Counted from the stretch's first letter, positions 1 to 7,295 are shown. The stretch: DNA of 11,827 nucleotides from Xanthobacteraceae bacterium (GCA_019746355.1 JAIESC010000157.1:1-11827); one strand, 5' to 3'. Program-made: numbers and translations. Notes: generated from the letters alone by a model not told the origin.

Positions 1-1
1 G

Positions 2-424
2 GCCCGTCTCGGCGACATCGGCCGGCGCATCGGCGCAAGGAAGCTCGGCTACAATCTCACCGTGGTGCCGCCGGGCCGTCGCGCGTGGCCGTTCCACAAT
101 CATCGCGTCAACGAGGAAATGTTCTTCGTTCTCGAAGGCGAGGGCGAGGTGCGGATCGGCCAGGAGACGTTTCCGATCCGCAAAGGCGACGTCATCGCCC
201 ATCCGCCGGGCGGCATCGACACCGCGCATCAGATCGTCAACACCTCCAAGGCCGAATTGAAATACCTCGCGGTCAGCACGCGGGAGACGCCGGAAGTCTG
301 CGACTATCCGGACTCCGGAAAATTCGCGGTGATGAATGTCGAGCCCGGCCCCGACGGCAGGCCGAGGTTCTGGCGTCATGCCGCCCGCGACAAGGACGGC
401 CTCGACTACTGGGACGGCGAATAG
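2..424 (+). CDS. Cupin-domain protein, 5' end missing
   Basis: The reading frame is open from base 2, so the gene begins upstream; a GTG at 62 lies inside the frame and is unlikely to be the true start. The visible 140 residues form a single small beta-barrel cupin. Motif 1 is seen as PFHNH followed by NEEMFFVLEGEGEV (metal ligands His32, His34 and Glu38 or Glu39 counted from base 2), and motif 2 as GDVIAHPPGG...AHQIVN with a third histidine. These match the usual cupin signatures, so a metal-binding fold is likely. The C-terminus (CDYPDSGKF, then FWRHAARDKDGLDYWDGE) is typical of stand-alone cupin_2 proteins often annotated only as 'cupin domain-containing protein'. Substrate and reaction cannot be told from the sequence. 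The gene converges on the tetR gene, with 123 bases between the stops. Confidence 0.85.
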   Translation, partial: ARLGDIGRRIGARKLGYNLTVVPPGRRAWPFHNHRVNEEMFFVLEGEGEVRIGQETFPIRKGDVIAHPPGGIDTAHQIVNTSKAELKYLAVSTRETPEVCDYPDSGKFAVMNVEPGPDGRPRFWRHAARDKDGLDYWDGE

Positions 425-431
425 GGCGGTA

Positions 432-480
432 GGACGGGCAAAGCCGCGCAAGCGGCGTCGCTTCGCTCGCCTATGCCCAC
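432..480. repeat. Palindromic intergenic repeat between convergent genes
   Basis: An inverted structure starts 8 bases after the cupin stop codon: GGGCA (436-440) pairs with TGCCC (474-478), and inside it GCCGC (443-447) GCAA GCGGC (452-456) forms a hairpin. Bases 454-475 are identical, in inverted orientation, to 2283-2304 inside the proC-ybjN repeat, so part of it is a dispersed sequence. It could help stop transcription for either convergent gene, but there is no T tract. Confidence 0.45.
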
Positions 481-547
481 GTCGTCGCGCCGAACGCTGA
501 CGCGCCTTGGCCCGCCCTGCAAGGCTGGGAGCGCGAATAAGGCGACC

Positions 548-1270
548 TCAGGCCGTCGCGCGATCCCCTTCGTGGCGGCCGCGGCGGTCGCTCCGCCGCG
601 CGCTGCGAAGCCGTTCGCGGAAGGCGCAGGCCGCGGCCGGAATGCGGAACAGATCGTCGAGCAGGCCCGAGAAGCGCTGGCCGTGCGCAAGCTGATTGTC
701 GAGCGCTGCAAGCGTGCGGGTCTGGTCGTCATCGTCATCGACCCAGGTCCGCAGCACGTTGGCGAACAGAACCGCGAGCCCCTGGGCGCGCAGCATGCCC
801 TTCGGGCCGGACGCCCTGATGCCGGCGGCGGCGAGCATCCATTGCTGCGAGCGCACGGTCATGGCGTTGAGCGCAATCGCAAGCGGCGGGTTGCGGCGCG
901 CCGAGCGCATCAGCGAGCGCACCGCCTCCTTGTGCGGCGCGAGCAGGTCGAGGCGGCGCATCAGCACGTCGAACAGGCGTTCGCGTGCGTCCTCTTCCTC
1001 CATGTCGGGAGCGCTGCCGGAGAGCACCTGCCGGTCGAGCTCCTTCACCTGGGCGGCGAGGATCGCGAGCGGTGAGCCGAATTCGCCGCGCAGATCGGCG
1101 AGCGAGACATCGGCGCGTTCGGCGATCTCGGCGAGGCCAATGGTCTCGATCGACTTCTCGGCGAGCAGCGCCATGAAGGCGGCGATGATCTTTTCGCGCG
1201 GCGTGCCCGCGGCAGGCGGCGGCGCGGACCTGGAGCGGCGGGCTTTGGAACGGGCGGGCTTGCGGGCCAT
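548..1270 (-). CDS. TetR/AcrR-type regulator with possible COQ9-like C-terminal half
   Basis: A 240-residue protein. After a basic, proline-rich leader (residues 1-23), residues 24-80 form a TetR-like N-terminal DNA-binding domain: PREKIIAAFMALLAEKS, then the helix-turn-helix GLAEIAERADVSLADLRGEF at about 45-66. The second half is helical, with WMLAAAGI and LRTWVDDDDDQTRTLAALD, which recalls the COQ9-like C-terminal domain of this alphaproteobacterial group; that link is from memory. The tail after about residue 215 is arginine-rich and looks disordered. The start at 1270 is supported by GGAG about 7 bases upstream (GGAGTTGCGTCATG). It follows proC on the same strand with 75 bases between. 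The ligand and target genes are unknown. A lipid- or quinone-binding role would be a guess based on COQ9 similarity. Confidence 0.8.
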   Translation of the reverse strand: MARKPARSKARRSRSAPPPAAGTPREKIIAAFMALLAEKSIETIGLAEIAERADVSLADLRGEFGSPLAILAAQVKELDRQVLSGSAPDMEEEDARERLFDVLMRRLDLLAPHKEAVRSLMRSARRNPPLAIALNAMTVRSQQWMLAAAGIRASGPKGMLRAQGLAVLFANVLRTWVDDDDDQTRTLAALDNQLAHGQRFSGLLDDLFRIPAAACAFRERLRSARRSDRRGRHEGDRATA

Positions 1271-1345
1271 GACGCAACTCCATTTGGCAGACCGGACGTA
1301 GCCGGATCGCCTGCCGGGTAATCTAGTGCCGCGGCGCTTCTGCGG

Positions 1346-2188
1346 CTACCCCGCGAGCTCCTTGCCGCGGCGCGCCGCCGCAGCGACCGCCTTGGCCATC
1401 AGCGGCGGAACGCCCTCGTTGCCCATCAGCACTTCGAGCGCCGCCGCGGTGGTTCCGCCGGGCGAGGTCACGTTCTGGCGCAAGGTCGCGGCCGGCAGCG
1501 GCGACTGGCGCAGCAGCTCGCCGGAGCCCGAGACGGTCTCGCGGGCGAGCTTCTCGGCCAGCGCCCGTGGCAGCCCTGCGGCTTCGCCGGCCTCCGCCAT
1601 CGCTTCGGCGAGGAGGAACACATAGGCCGGGCCGGAGCCGGAGACGGCGGTGACCGCGTCCATCAGCGCCTCGTCGCCGGTCCATTCGACCGCGCCGGTC
1701 GCGGCGAGGAGGCCGTGCGCGAGCTTCTTCGCCGCCGCGGTCATCCGCGCATTGCCGACGCCGACGGTGATGCCGCGGCCGATCGCGGCCGGCGTGTTCG
1801 GCATGGCGCGGACCACGGCGGACTTCGGGAAATATGTTTCGAGGAAGCCCAGCGTGCGGCCGGCCATGATCGAGACGACGACGGTCTTGGAGCCTGCGAG
1901 CGCGGCGAGCGGCGGCAGTGCCTCGGGCGCGGTCTGCGGCTTCACCGCGAGCACGATGGCGGCGGCGATGCCGATGTCGCCCTTGGGATTGATGCGGACG
2001 CCGCGCTTCGCCAGCGCCTTGATCGCTTTCGACGGTTGCGGCTCGATGACGACAACCTTCTTCGGCGGCAGCTTGCGTGTGAGCCACCCTTCGAGCATCG
2101 CGCCGCCCATTTTGCCCGCGCCGACGAGCACGAGGGTGCCGGGGATGGCGGCGAGGGGATTTGCAGGCTTGGAAGTTTTTTTGGCCAT
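1346..2188 (-). CDS. proC: Pyrroline-5-carboxylate reductase
   Basis: ProC catalyses the last step of proline synthesis, the NAD(P)H-dependent reduction of 1-pyrroline-5-carboxylate to proline, in the cytoplasm. The 280-residue product is about the usual length. Visible features in order are the Rossmann nucleotide-binding motif GAGKMGGAM (residues 23-31), AVKPQ (81-85), MPNTPA (129-134), the ProC signature region AVSGSGPAYVFLLAEAMAEA (181-200) with the substrate-binding loop, and TSPGGTT (241-247). The N-terminus carries a short lysine-rich extension (MAKKTSKPANP) before the first beta strand. The ribosome site is weak (AGCGGACGATCATG). It lies downstream of ybjN on the same strand, but a palindromic repeat of about 130 bases sits between them. 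The tetR gene follows it. Identification is firm. Confidence 0.97.
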   Translation of the reverse strand: MAKKTSKPANPLAAIPGTLVLVGAGKMGGAMLEGWLTRKLPPKKVVVIEPQPSKAIKALAKRGVRINPKGDIGIAAAIVLAVKPQTAPEALPPLAALAGSKTVVVSIMAGRTLGFLETYFPKSAVVRAMPNTPAAIGRGITVGVGNARMTAAAKKLAHGLLAATGAVEWTGDEALMDAVTAVSGSGPAYVFLLAEAMAEAGEAAGLPRALAEKLARETVSGSGELLRQSPLPAATLRQNVTSPGGTTAAALEVLMGNEGVPPLMAKAVAAAARRGKELAG

Positions 2189-2207
2189 GATCGTCCGCTT
2201 GCTCTGT

Positions 2208-2336
2208 CGTCATGGCCGGGCTTGTCCCGGCCATCCCGCCAAGGATGGCACAATCGTGCCTCCCTAAACGAGGTGGCCGGGACATAGGCGAGCGAAGCGA
2301 CGCCGTCCTTCGGACGGCTAAGCCCGGCCACGACGT
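2208..2336. repeat. REP-like composite palindromic element between ybjN and proC
   Basis: The gap is almost filled by inverted sequence. ATGGCCGGG CTTGT CCCGGCCAT (2212-2234) is a perfect 9-bp hairpin. Bases 2209-2223 and 2320-2334 are inverted copies of each other with one mismatch, defining the outer ends. CCGTCC TTC GGACGG (2303-2317) is an inner hairpin. Bases 2283-2304 recur, inverted, at 454-475. I recall 'TGGCCGGGCTTGTCCCGGCCA' units as a very common extragenic repeat in Bradyrhizobium-type genomes. It lies 20 bases upstream of the proC start, so it may affect read-through from ybjN or message stability. Confidence 0.75.
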
Positions 2337-2358
2337 GGATAGGACAATGCGAGACGGC

Positions 2359-2856
2359 CTACGCCTCGCCCGAGGTCTCGAACATCGCCGCGTCCAGCGC
2401 CGCGCGGGCCTGCTTGCCGGCCCAGACCACGAACTGGAACGCGGGAAAATAGCCCTCGCAGGCTTCCAGCGCGCTGGACAGCATCGCCTGGCACTGCTGG
2501 CCGGTCGCCTCGACGCCGCCGGCCAGCACCAGCGCGTGGCGGAACATGATCATGCCGTCCTTGGTCCACAGGTCGAAGTGGCCGATCCAGAGCTGCTCGT
2601 TCACCATCGCGATGAGCTGCTGGACCTCGCTCTTGCGGCGGTCGGGCACCTTGAGGTCGAAGGCGCAGGCGAGATGCAGCGCCTCGATGTCGTACATCCA
2701 GGTGAACGAGACCTGGTAGTCGCTCCAGCGCCCGCCCACCAGCATGGTGATCTCGTCGTCGCCCGCGCGCTCGAACGACCAGTCGTTGATCGCGGCGATG
2801 CGCTCGACCACATCGAGCGGATTCGTGCGAGGCTGTTCGGGAGCGTGAAGCGGCAT
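2359..2856 (-). CDS. YbjN domain-containing protein
   Basis: A 165-residue cytoplasmic protein with no signal peptide or membrane segment. The order of elements fits the YbjN family (T3SS-chaperone-like fold): an N-terminal helix and strand (LDVVERIAAINDWSFERAGDDEITMLVGG), the strand pair RWSDYQVSFTWMYDIEALHLACAFDL, a long helix (RKSEVQQLIAMVNEQLWIGHFDLW), and a C-terminal helix containing the cysteines near QQCQAMLSSALEACEGYFPAF. The family has no known enzymatic activity; in Escherichia coli YbjN is tied to stress and motility phenotypes, and nothing here shows the role in this organism. The start is supported by AGGAAACGGCATG. A YbjN-ProC gene pairing is common in alphaproteobacteria as I recall it. 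A possible promoter lies about 180 bases upstream. Confidence 0.88.
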   Translation of the reverse strand: MPLHAPEQPRTNPLDVVERIAAINDWSFERAGDDEITMLVGGRWSDYQVSFTWMYDIEALHLACAFDLKVPDRRKSEVQQLIAMVNEQLWIGHFDLWTKDGMIMFRHALVLAGGVEATGQQCQAMLSSALEACEGYFPAFQFVVWAGKQARAALDAAMFETSGEA

Positions 2857-3187
2857 GCCGTTTCCTGTGGTCGCTTGGAGTGTTTTGGGCGCACGCCAAA
2901 CACGCGCGCACGCGACGCATTACGGCACGCGAAAGCCGAGACAACGTTTCGGTTTGACGCAAGGGCCCCCGAACCGCCCGCCGACTTGCTTGACTGACTT
3001 GGTTGACCGGCTAGGCGGCGCGAATCACTTGCGAATCCGAATATACGCGGATCGAATCCGCTCGCAATCTTGCCTGGGTATGATCGAAGCCGTTGAAGAG
3101 TCGCACGGATTCACAGGCCCGGCGAGAACCGGCATGCAACATCGATTCTCGCGGAATGACGCAAGCGATTGTGAATGTGGATAATTG
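2857..3187. other. 331-base gap between prs and ybjN
   Basis: No convincing gene is seen on either strand; a 109-codon plus-strand frame here reads as low-complexity noise. The stretch holds the nested inverted repeats and possible promoter at 3029-3067, and an AT-richer end next to the prs stop (3170-3190) containing TTATCCACA on the minus strand. It probably combines the 3' untranslated end of prs with the ybjN promoter and a long leader. I do not see a T-tailed terminator for prs. Confidence 0.6.
3029..3067 (-). promoter_or_regulatory. Possible ybjN promoter inside nested inverted repeats
   Basis: On the minus strand TTGCGA (3067-3062), a 16-base spacer and TATATT (3045-3040) resemble a sigma-70 promoter directed at ybjN. 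The same segment is highly symmetric: TTGCGA (3029-3034) mirrors TCGCAA (3062-3067), ATCCG (3035-3039) mirrors CGGAT (3048-3052), and GCGGAT CGA ATCCGC (3047-3061) is a perfect 6-bp hairpin lying within the spacer. That arrangement would suit an operator, but no regulator is identified. Confidence 0.35.
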
Positions 3188-4141
<954 letters not shown>

Positions 4142-4200
4142 GGCACTCTCCCGGGGGTCGAGGCGTGTATGCAACATGGATGGTCAGGGTGATACCAAGG

Positions 4201-4227
4201 CCCCGCAAGCCCATGCAATATGCGGGG
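4201..4227. promoter_or_regulatory. Hairpin in the prs leader
   Basis: CCCCGCA (4201-4207) and TGCGGGG (4221-4227) pair perfectly over 7 bp with a 13-base loop. It lies about 60 bases upstream of the chosen prs start. On the prs-sense strand no T run follows it, so it is not a normal terminator. It may be a leader structure or chance. Confidence 0.35.
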
Positions 4228-4256
4228 TTTCATTGTCCCGAAAGTTTTTCCGCCCT

Positions 4257-4358
4257 GGAGCATTTTCCGGCGAAGTGTGCAGCGGTTCGCCGCAGAAAAT
4301 GCGACCAACGCACGAATCTGAAGCCGTTCCCGATTCCGTAGGAACGGGAACGGCTTTA
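4257..4358. repeat. Composite palindromic repeat upstream of prs
   Basis: There are two adjacent inverted units. Bases 4260-4274 (GCATTTTCCGGCGAA) pair with 4286-4302 apart from a 2-base bulge. Bases 4321-4332 pair perfectly over 12 bp with 4345-4356, and the loop TTCC-GTA-GGAA pairs again after one bulged A. I recall these two units occurring together as a dispersed repeat in Bradyrhizobium-like genomes. It lies just after the stop of the lipoprotein gene, so it could act as a 3' barrier, but there is no T tract on the minus strand. A small hairpin, CCCGC TTG GCGGG (4371-4383), touches the stop codon. Confidence 0.65.
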
Positions 4359-4383
4359 GTGGCCGAATGGCCCGCTTGGCGGG

Positions 4384-5145
4384 TTACTGGTCGAGGGTGG
4401 TGGGCGTCGCGGCGGCGGAACGGCGCTTGGCTTGGGTCCTTTCCGGGGCCGGTCTGGCGGCGGGTTTCGGGGTCTCCGCCACCGGCTCGGGCGGCGGTTC
4501 GGCCTGCTGTCCGGAGCCGCCGAGGATACGGAAAATACCCGCCGCCTCCGGCGAGTCGTCGCGGCCGGCGACCAGCACCGGCAGGGTCGGCTCCGGCGCG
4601 GCCGCGGGCGGCTGGCCGGGCGCATTGAGGAACGCCGCAAGGCGCTCCATCCCGGTCCGGGATATCCGCCGCAGCACCTCGTCGTCGGCGGCGGACCAGG
4701 CGTCCTTGACCCGGGCGTCGCGGTGGCGCGCCGCCGTCGCGCCCGGCTCCTCGCCGGTGATGCGGAGCGCCCGGCGCTTGTCGCCGTCGTAGACGTCCCA
4801 CACCCAGGCGAACGAGGTCTTGCCGCGGTCGACCATCGCCGAGACGTAGCCGCGGACCCGGTAGGTCGCGGGACTGCTGCGCGAGACCACCGCGACACGG
4901 CGCGCCCCGGCCTCGTCGTTCAGCGCCGCGACCAGCTTGCGGAACACCTCGGGCGGCGGCCCATCGATCGATTCGAAGGCGATGGTGGCGTTGCCCGGTG
5001 CGGGATTGAGCGACGCGAAGCGGGCCGCCTGCTGCGACGAGCAGCCGGCCGCGAGCGCTGCGAGCATCAGCGCGGCAACGACACCGGACAGCCGTGACAG
5101 ACACGTCGGCGCACAGAACGCGCGCCGGACTCCACCGGACCGCAT
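4384..5145 (-). CDS. Predicted lipoprotein of unknown function
   Basis: I do not recognise a named family. From the ATG at 5145 the product has 253 residues: a basic n-region, a hydrophobic stretch (LSGVVAALMLAALAAG) and a lipobox-like LAAGC with Cys35 as the predicted lipidated residue. The mature part begins SSQQAARFASLNPAPGN and includes a globular segment with YRVRGYVSAMVDRGKTSFAW and VWDVYDGDKRRALRITGEE, which looks like an alternating beta structure. The C-terminal third is rich in proline, alanine and basic residues (about 175-253) and is probably disordered or wall-spanning. The frame is open to 5280, but that extension (MTAWCTASID...) runs into a palindromic repeat and would bury the signal peptide; GGGGGT upstream supports 5145. 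Likely site is the periplasmic face of the inner or outer membrane. Annotation as a lipoprotein is inference from the signal. Confidence 0.75.
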   Translation of the reverse strand: MRSGGVRRAFCAPTCLSRLSGVVAALMLAALAAGCSSQQAARFASLNPAPGNATIAFESIDGPPPEVFRKLVAALNDEAGARRVAVVSRSSPATYRVRGYVSAMVDRGKTSFAWVWDVYDGDKRRALRITGEEPGATAARHRDARVKDAWSAADDEVLRRISRTGMERLAAFLNAPGQPPAAAPEPTLPVLVAGRDDSPEAAGIFRILGGSGQQAEPPPEPVAETPKPAARPAPERTQAKRRSAAATPTTLDQ

Positions 5146-5218
5146 TGACACCCCCGGGCCCGCTGCCTTGTTGTTATGGCGACAGCCGGACCAAGCCCCT
5201 GAGGCAACCGTAGCGGCA

Positions 5219-5245
5219 ATCGCCGCGGCGGTCCACCGCGGCGAT
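5219..5245. promoter_or_regulatory. Strong hairpin upstream of the lipoprotein gene
   Basis: ATCGCCGCGG (5219-5228) and CCGCGGCGAT (5236-5245) pair perfectly over 10 bp around a 7-base loop. It sits about 75 bases upstream of the lipoprotein start, outside the larger repeat at 5272-5380. No T run follows on either strand. It may be a leader or transcript-end structure. Confidence 0.4.
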
Positions 5246-5271
5246 CTGGAATCGATTGAGGCTGTGCACCA

Positions 5272-5380
5272 CGCTGTCATTCCGGGGCGCGAGCGTTAGC
5301 GAGCGAACCCGGAATCCAGAACATCGGAGTGTGTAGCGGGATTCCGGGTTCGCGCTGACGCGCGCCCCGGAATGACAGCG
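5272..5380. repeat. REPIN-like long inverted repeat downstream of pgeF
   Basis: The outer arms, 5272-5291 and 5361-5380, are perfect 20-bp inverted copies containing TGTCATTCCGGGGCGCG. The inner arms, 5304-5317 and 5339-5352, are perfect 14-bp inverted copies (CGAACCCGGAATCC). The whole could fold into a long cruciform or RNA hairpin. It starts 10 bases after the pgeF stop codon. A shorter relative with the same outer core lies at 9342-9405, similarly 10 bases after another stop. TGTCATTCCGGG units are well known to me from Bradyrhizobium-type genomes. Confidence 0.85.
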
Positions 5381-5390
5381 GAGACGCGCG

Positions 5391-6158
5391 TCAGCCTTCG
5401 ATCGCGATCGCGTTGACGTGGCGCCCGTAATCGGGCTCCTTGCGATGCGTGGCGCGGCGATAGGAATAGAACTGCGCTTCGTCGGCGTAGGTGCAGAGCG
5501 CGAGGTCTTCCACCTGCGCGACGCCGGCGCGCTTCAGCCGGTCGGTCACATAGCGCGGCAGGTCGAACATCGCGTGGCCTTCACGCGCGGCCGGCTCGAA
5601 GTATTTGGCGTTGTCCTTGTCGGCATCGAGGAAGCGATCGATCAGGTCCTTGCCAACTTCATAGTTGCGCTGGCTGATCATCGGGCCCGCCGCGGCGGCG
5701 ATCCGCTCGCGCCGGGCGCCGAGCTGCTCCATCGCGGCAATCGTCGCTTCGAGCACGCCGGTGAATGCGCCGCGCCAGCCGGCATGGGCTGCGCCGACCA
5801 CGCGCGCCTCAGGATCGGCGAACAGCACCGGCCCGCAATCGGCGGTGCCGATGCCGATGCCGAGCCCCGGCGTGCGGGTCACGATGGCATCGGCGTGCGG
5901 CCGGTCGGCTGCAGGCCACGGCGCATCGGCGACGACGACGTTCGGCGAATGGATCTGATAGACGCTGAGGAAGTTCTCGGGCCGCACCCCGATCGCCGCC
6001 GCCATCCGCGCACGGTTCTCGGCGACTTTCGCGGGCAAATCGTCCGAGCCGATCCCGCCGTTCAGGCTTTCATAGAGGCCGCCGGATACGCCGCCGGTGC
6101 GCGTGAAGAAGGCGTGGCGGATGCCGGGCAGGTCGGACAGCGAGCGCGCTTGCAGCAT
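5391..6158 (-). CDS. pgeF: Peptidoglycan editing factor PgeF (YfiH/laccase-domain family)
   Basis: The YfiH/LACC1 family comprises metal-binding enzymes reported to act on purine nucleosides and, in E. coli, to keep L-serine out of the peptidoglycan stem peptide; which activity matters here cannot be told. The 255-residue product shows the full family pattern: HAFFTRTGGVSGGLYESLN (15-33), the metal ligands His70 in QIHSPN, Cys108 in GTADCGPVLFAD and His125 in AAHAGWRG, then AAGPMISQRNYEVG and the C-terminal CTYADEAQFYSYRR. The frame opens at 6203, but AGGGA just before the ATG at 6158 and the family N-terminus (MLQARSLSDLPGIRH) favour 6158. In relatives this gene usually follows lgt and the MidA-type gene, as far as I recall; here a toxin-antitoxin remnant intervenes. 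Confidence 0.93.
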   Translation of the reverse strand: MLQARSLSDLPGIRHAFFTRTGGVSGGLYESLNGGIGSDDLPAKVAENRARMAAAIGVRPENFLSVYQIHSPNVVVADAPWPAADRPHADAIVTRTPGLGIGIGTADCGPVLFADPEARVVGAAHAGWRGAFTGVLEATIAAMEQLGARRERIAAAAGPMISQRNYEVGKDLIDRFLDADKDNAKYFEPAAREGHAMFDLPRYVTDRLKRAGVAQVEDLALCTYADEAQFYSYRRATHRKEPDYGRHVNAIAIEG

Positions 6159-6482
6159 GGGTCCCTGTGACGGTTGGTATGGCCGAAACCGGACGACTGA
6201 CACAGATCAATGATGGCATTTCGCATTTGTTGCAATGAGAAAGCGCTGATGGATGGCCGAGGCCGCAACGGCGGAGGTGAGTGGCCTGCCCGACCGAAGA
6301 TGCTTGCCGTTGCGGATGAAGGTATGGCCCGAACGGGATTGTCATCGTGCTTGCTATTTGCTCCGCGATCGCGCGGCGGTTTGCGGGAACGCCCGCGCCA
6401 GATTTTTCTGAATCGCAGGAAAGCGCGCCAGCAGGTCGCAGAACAATGGCTCCCTTCGGACCGAGCCCCCGCGAGATGGTGG
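6159..6482. other. 324-base gap between pgeF and the hepT remnant
   Basis: No recognised gene. On the minus strand several frames are open for long stretches, but none gives a known protein. The stretch 6357-6482 continues the hepT frame after its TAG and reads like protein (PLFCDLLARFPAIQKNLARAF) up to a TAG at 6356-6354. The pgeF promoter should lie here but I cannot pick it confidently. Confidence 0.5.
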
Positions 6483-6841
6483 CTAGTCGGCATCATCCTG
6501 CGCCTGGAGTATCTGTGCGAGCGCCGTGTCCAGCGCCGGGAGATCATCCCGAATGGTCAGCATGACGCGTTCATCAAGAATGTCGTCATACGTGTGCGCA
6601 AGCAGATTGCGGAAGCCGGCGATCATCTTTGCCGGGATGCCATGCGCGGCAAGAACGTCGGCTGGGATATCCCTTATCGCAGCGTCAATCGCAATGAAGG
6701 CGCGCTCGATAGCATAGCGCGTCTTGCGGTCCGCCTTGATCGCGGCAAGATCGAGCCCGGCAGTCCATTGTGGGTCAGGTGAACGTTGTCGCGGGCCTCG
6801 CTCGCCGCGAGCGCAACTTTTTCCAACTGATCAGAATGCAT
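6483..6841 (-). pseudogene. hepT: HepT-like HEPN toxin, frameshifted
   Basis: HepT proteins are HEPN-domain RNases that are held inactive by MntA, which modifies the tyrosine of the RX4HXY motif. The ATG at 6841 overlaps the mntA stop by 11 bases, a normal arrangement. The first part, MHSDQLEKVALAASEARDNV, is in one frame; the rest, WTAGLDLAAIKADRKTRYAI onwards to ALDTALAQILQAQDDAD and the TAG at 6485-6483, is in another frame, which has no start codon of its own. Joining them needs one extra base (or two fewer) around 6750-6790. The repaired protein would be about 119 residues, a normal HepT length. The active-site motif RNLLAHTY is intact at 6611-6588 (about residues 78-85). As the sequence stands, translation from 6841 runs on out of frame to a stop at 6676-6674, giving a protein without the motif. 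A sequencing error or a real inactivation are both possible. Confidence 0.75.
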
Positions 6842-7151
6842 CGACCAGCTGACTTTCGGCGACAGCGCGGAGCCGCTTCCCTGGCCGCATGGCGTCACGA
6901 CGCACCACCAAGTCGACGGAGCGGCCCAGTATTTCGGCAAGCTTGCTCTGGATGCCGCCCACGTCGAAGGCGCTGAACAGCGGCTTCCGGCCGGTCGGCC
7001 CTTCGTCGAGGTCCACCATCACGTCGATGTCGCTGTTCTCGGTCGCAACGTCCCGCGCGACAGAGCCGAACAGATAGGCGTGAGTCACTCCGAGAGCGGT
7101 AAGGCTCTCTCGGCTCTCACGCAGGCGTCTCAAGGCTTCATCGCGGCGCAT
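6831..7151 (-). CDS. mntA: MntA-like minimal nucleotidyltransferase antitoxin
   Basis: A 106-residue protein of the minimal nucleotidyltransferase (MNT) family, which in MntA-HepT modules AMPylates HepT and blocks its RNase activity. The catalytic motif is complete: GS at residues 29-30, ten residues, then DID at 41-43 (GSVARDVATENSDIDVMVDL), with the third acidic residue Asp80 in SVDLVV. LGVTHAYLFGSVARD is typical of the family. The gene overlaps the start of the hepT frame, as in known pairs, and lies between midA and pgeF, genes that are usually adjacent in relatives. The ribosome site is poor (TAGGCTGCCGATATG). The upstream 7152-7295 is AT-richer than the rest of the window, with TTTTTAAAGAAA near 7230, which suits acquired DNA. 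Antitoxin function is inferred from family and neighbour. Confidence 0.88.
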   Translation of the reverse strand: MRRDEALRRLRESRESLTALGVTHAYLFGSVARDVATENSDIDVMVDLDEGPTGRKPLFSAFDVGGIQSKLAEILGRSVDLVVRRDAMRPGKRLRAVAESQLVDAF

Positions 7152-7295
7152 ATCGGCAGCCTACCAAAAATGCGGGAATCCGTCATCGGCCGAAGCGGAA
7201 ACGCTCCCAAGGGCAGGCATTCGACGTTTCTTTAAAAATGGCGTGATTTCTCAAGAATGGACGGCGGTGCCTATGGAGGCAAGTCTTTTGAAATC

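Noticed and set aside
473..1075. Plus-strand 200-codon frame opposite tetR
   Set aside because: Arginine- and histidine-rich reverse-frame composition; the minus strand gives a clear helix-turn-helix protein with a ribosome site.
4321..4356. Intrinsic terminator of the lipoprotein gene
   Set aside because: The stem is strong but no T tract follows on the minus strand; it is better explained as part of a dispersed palindromic repeat.
5146..5280. N-terminal extension of the lipoprotein from 5280
   Set aside because: It starts within the REPIN arm and would put 45 residues before the signal peptide.
6210..6782. Plus-strand 190-codon frame across the hepT remnant
   Set aside because: It runs antisense to the HEPN motif frame and has no recognisable features; open because of high GC.
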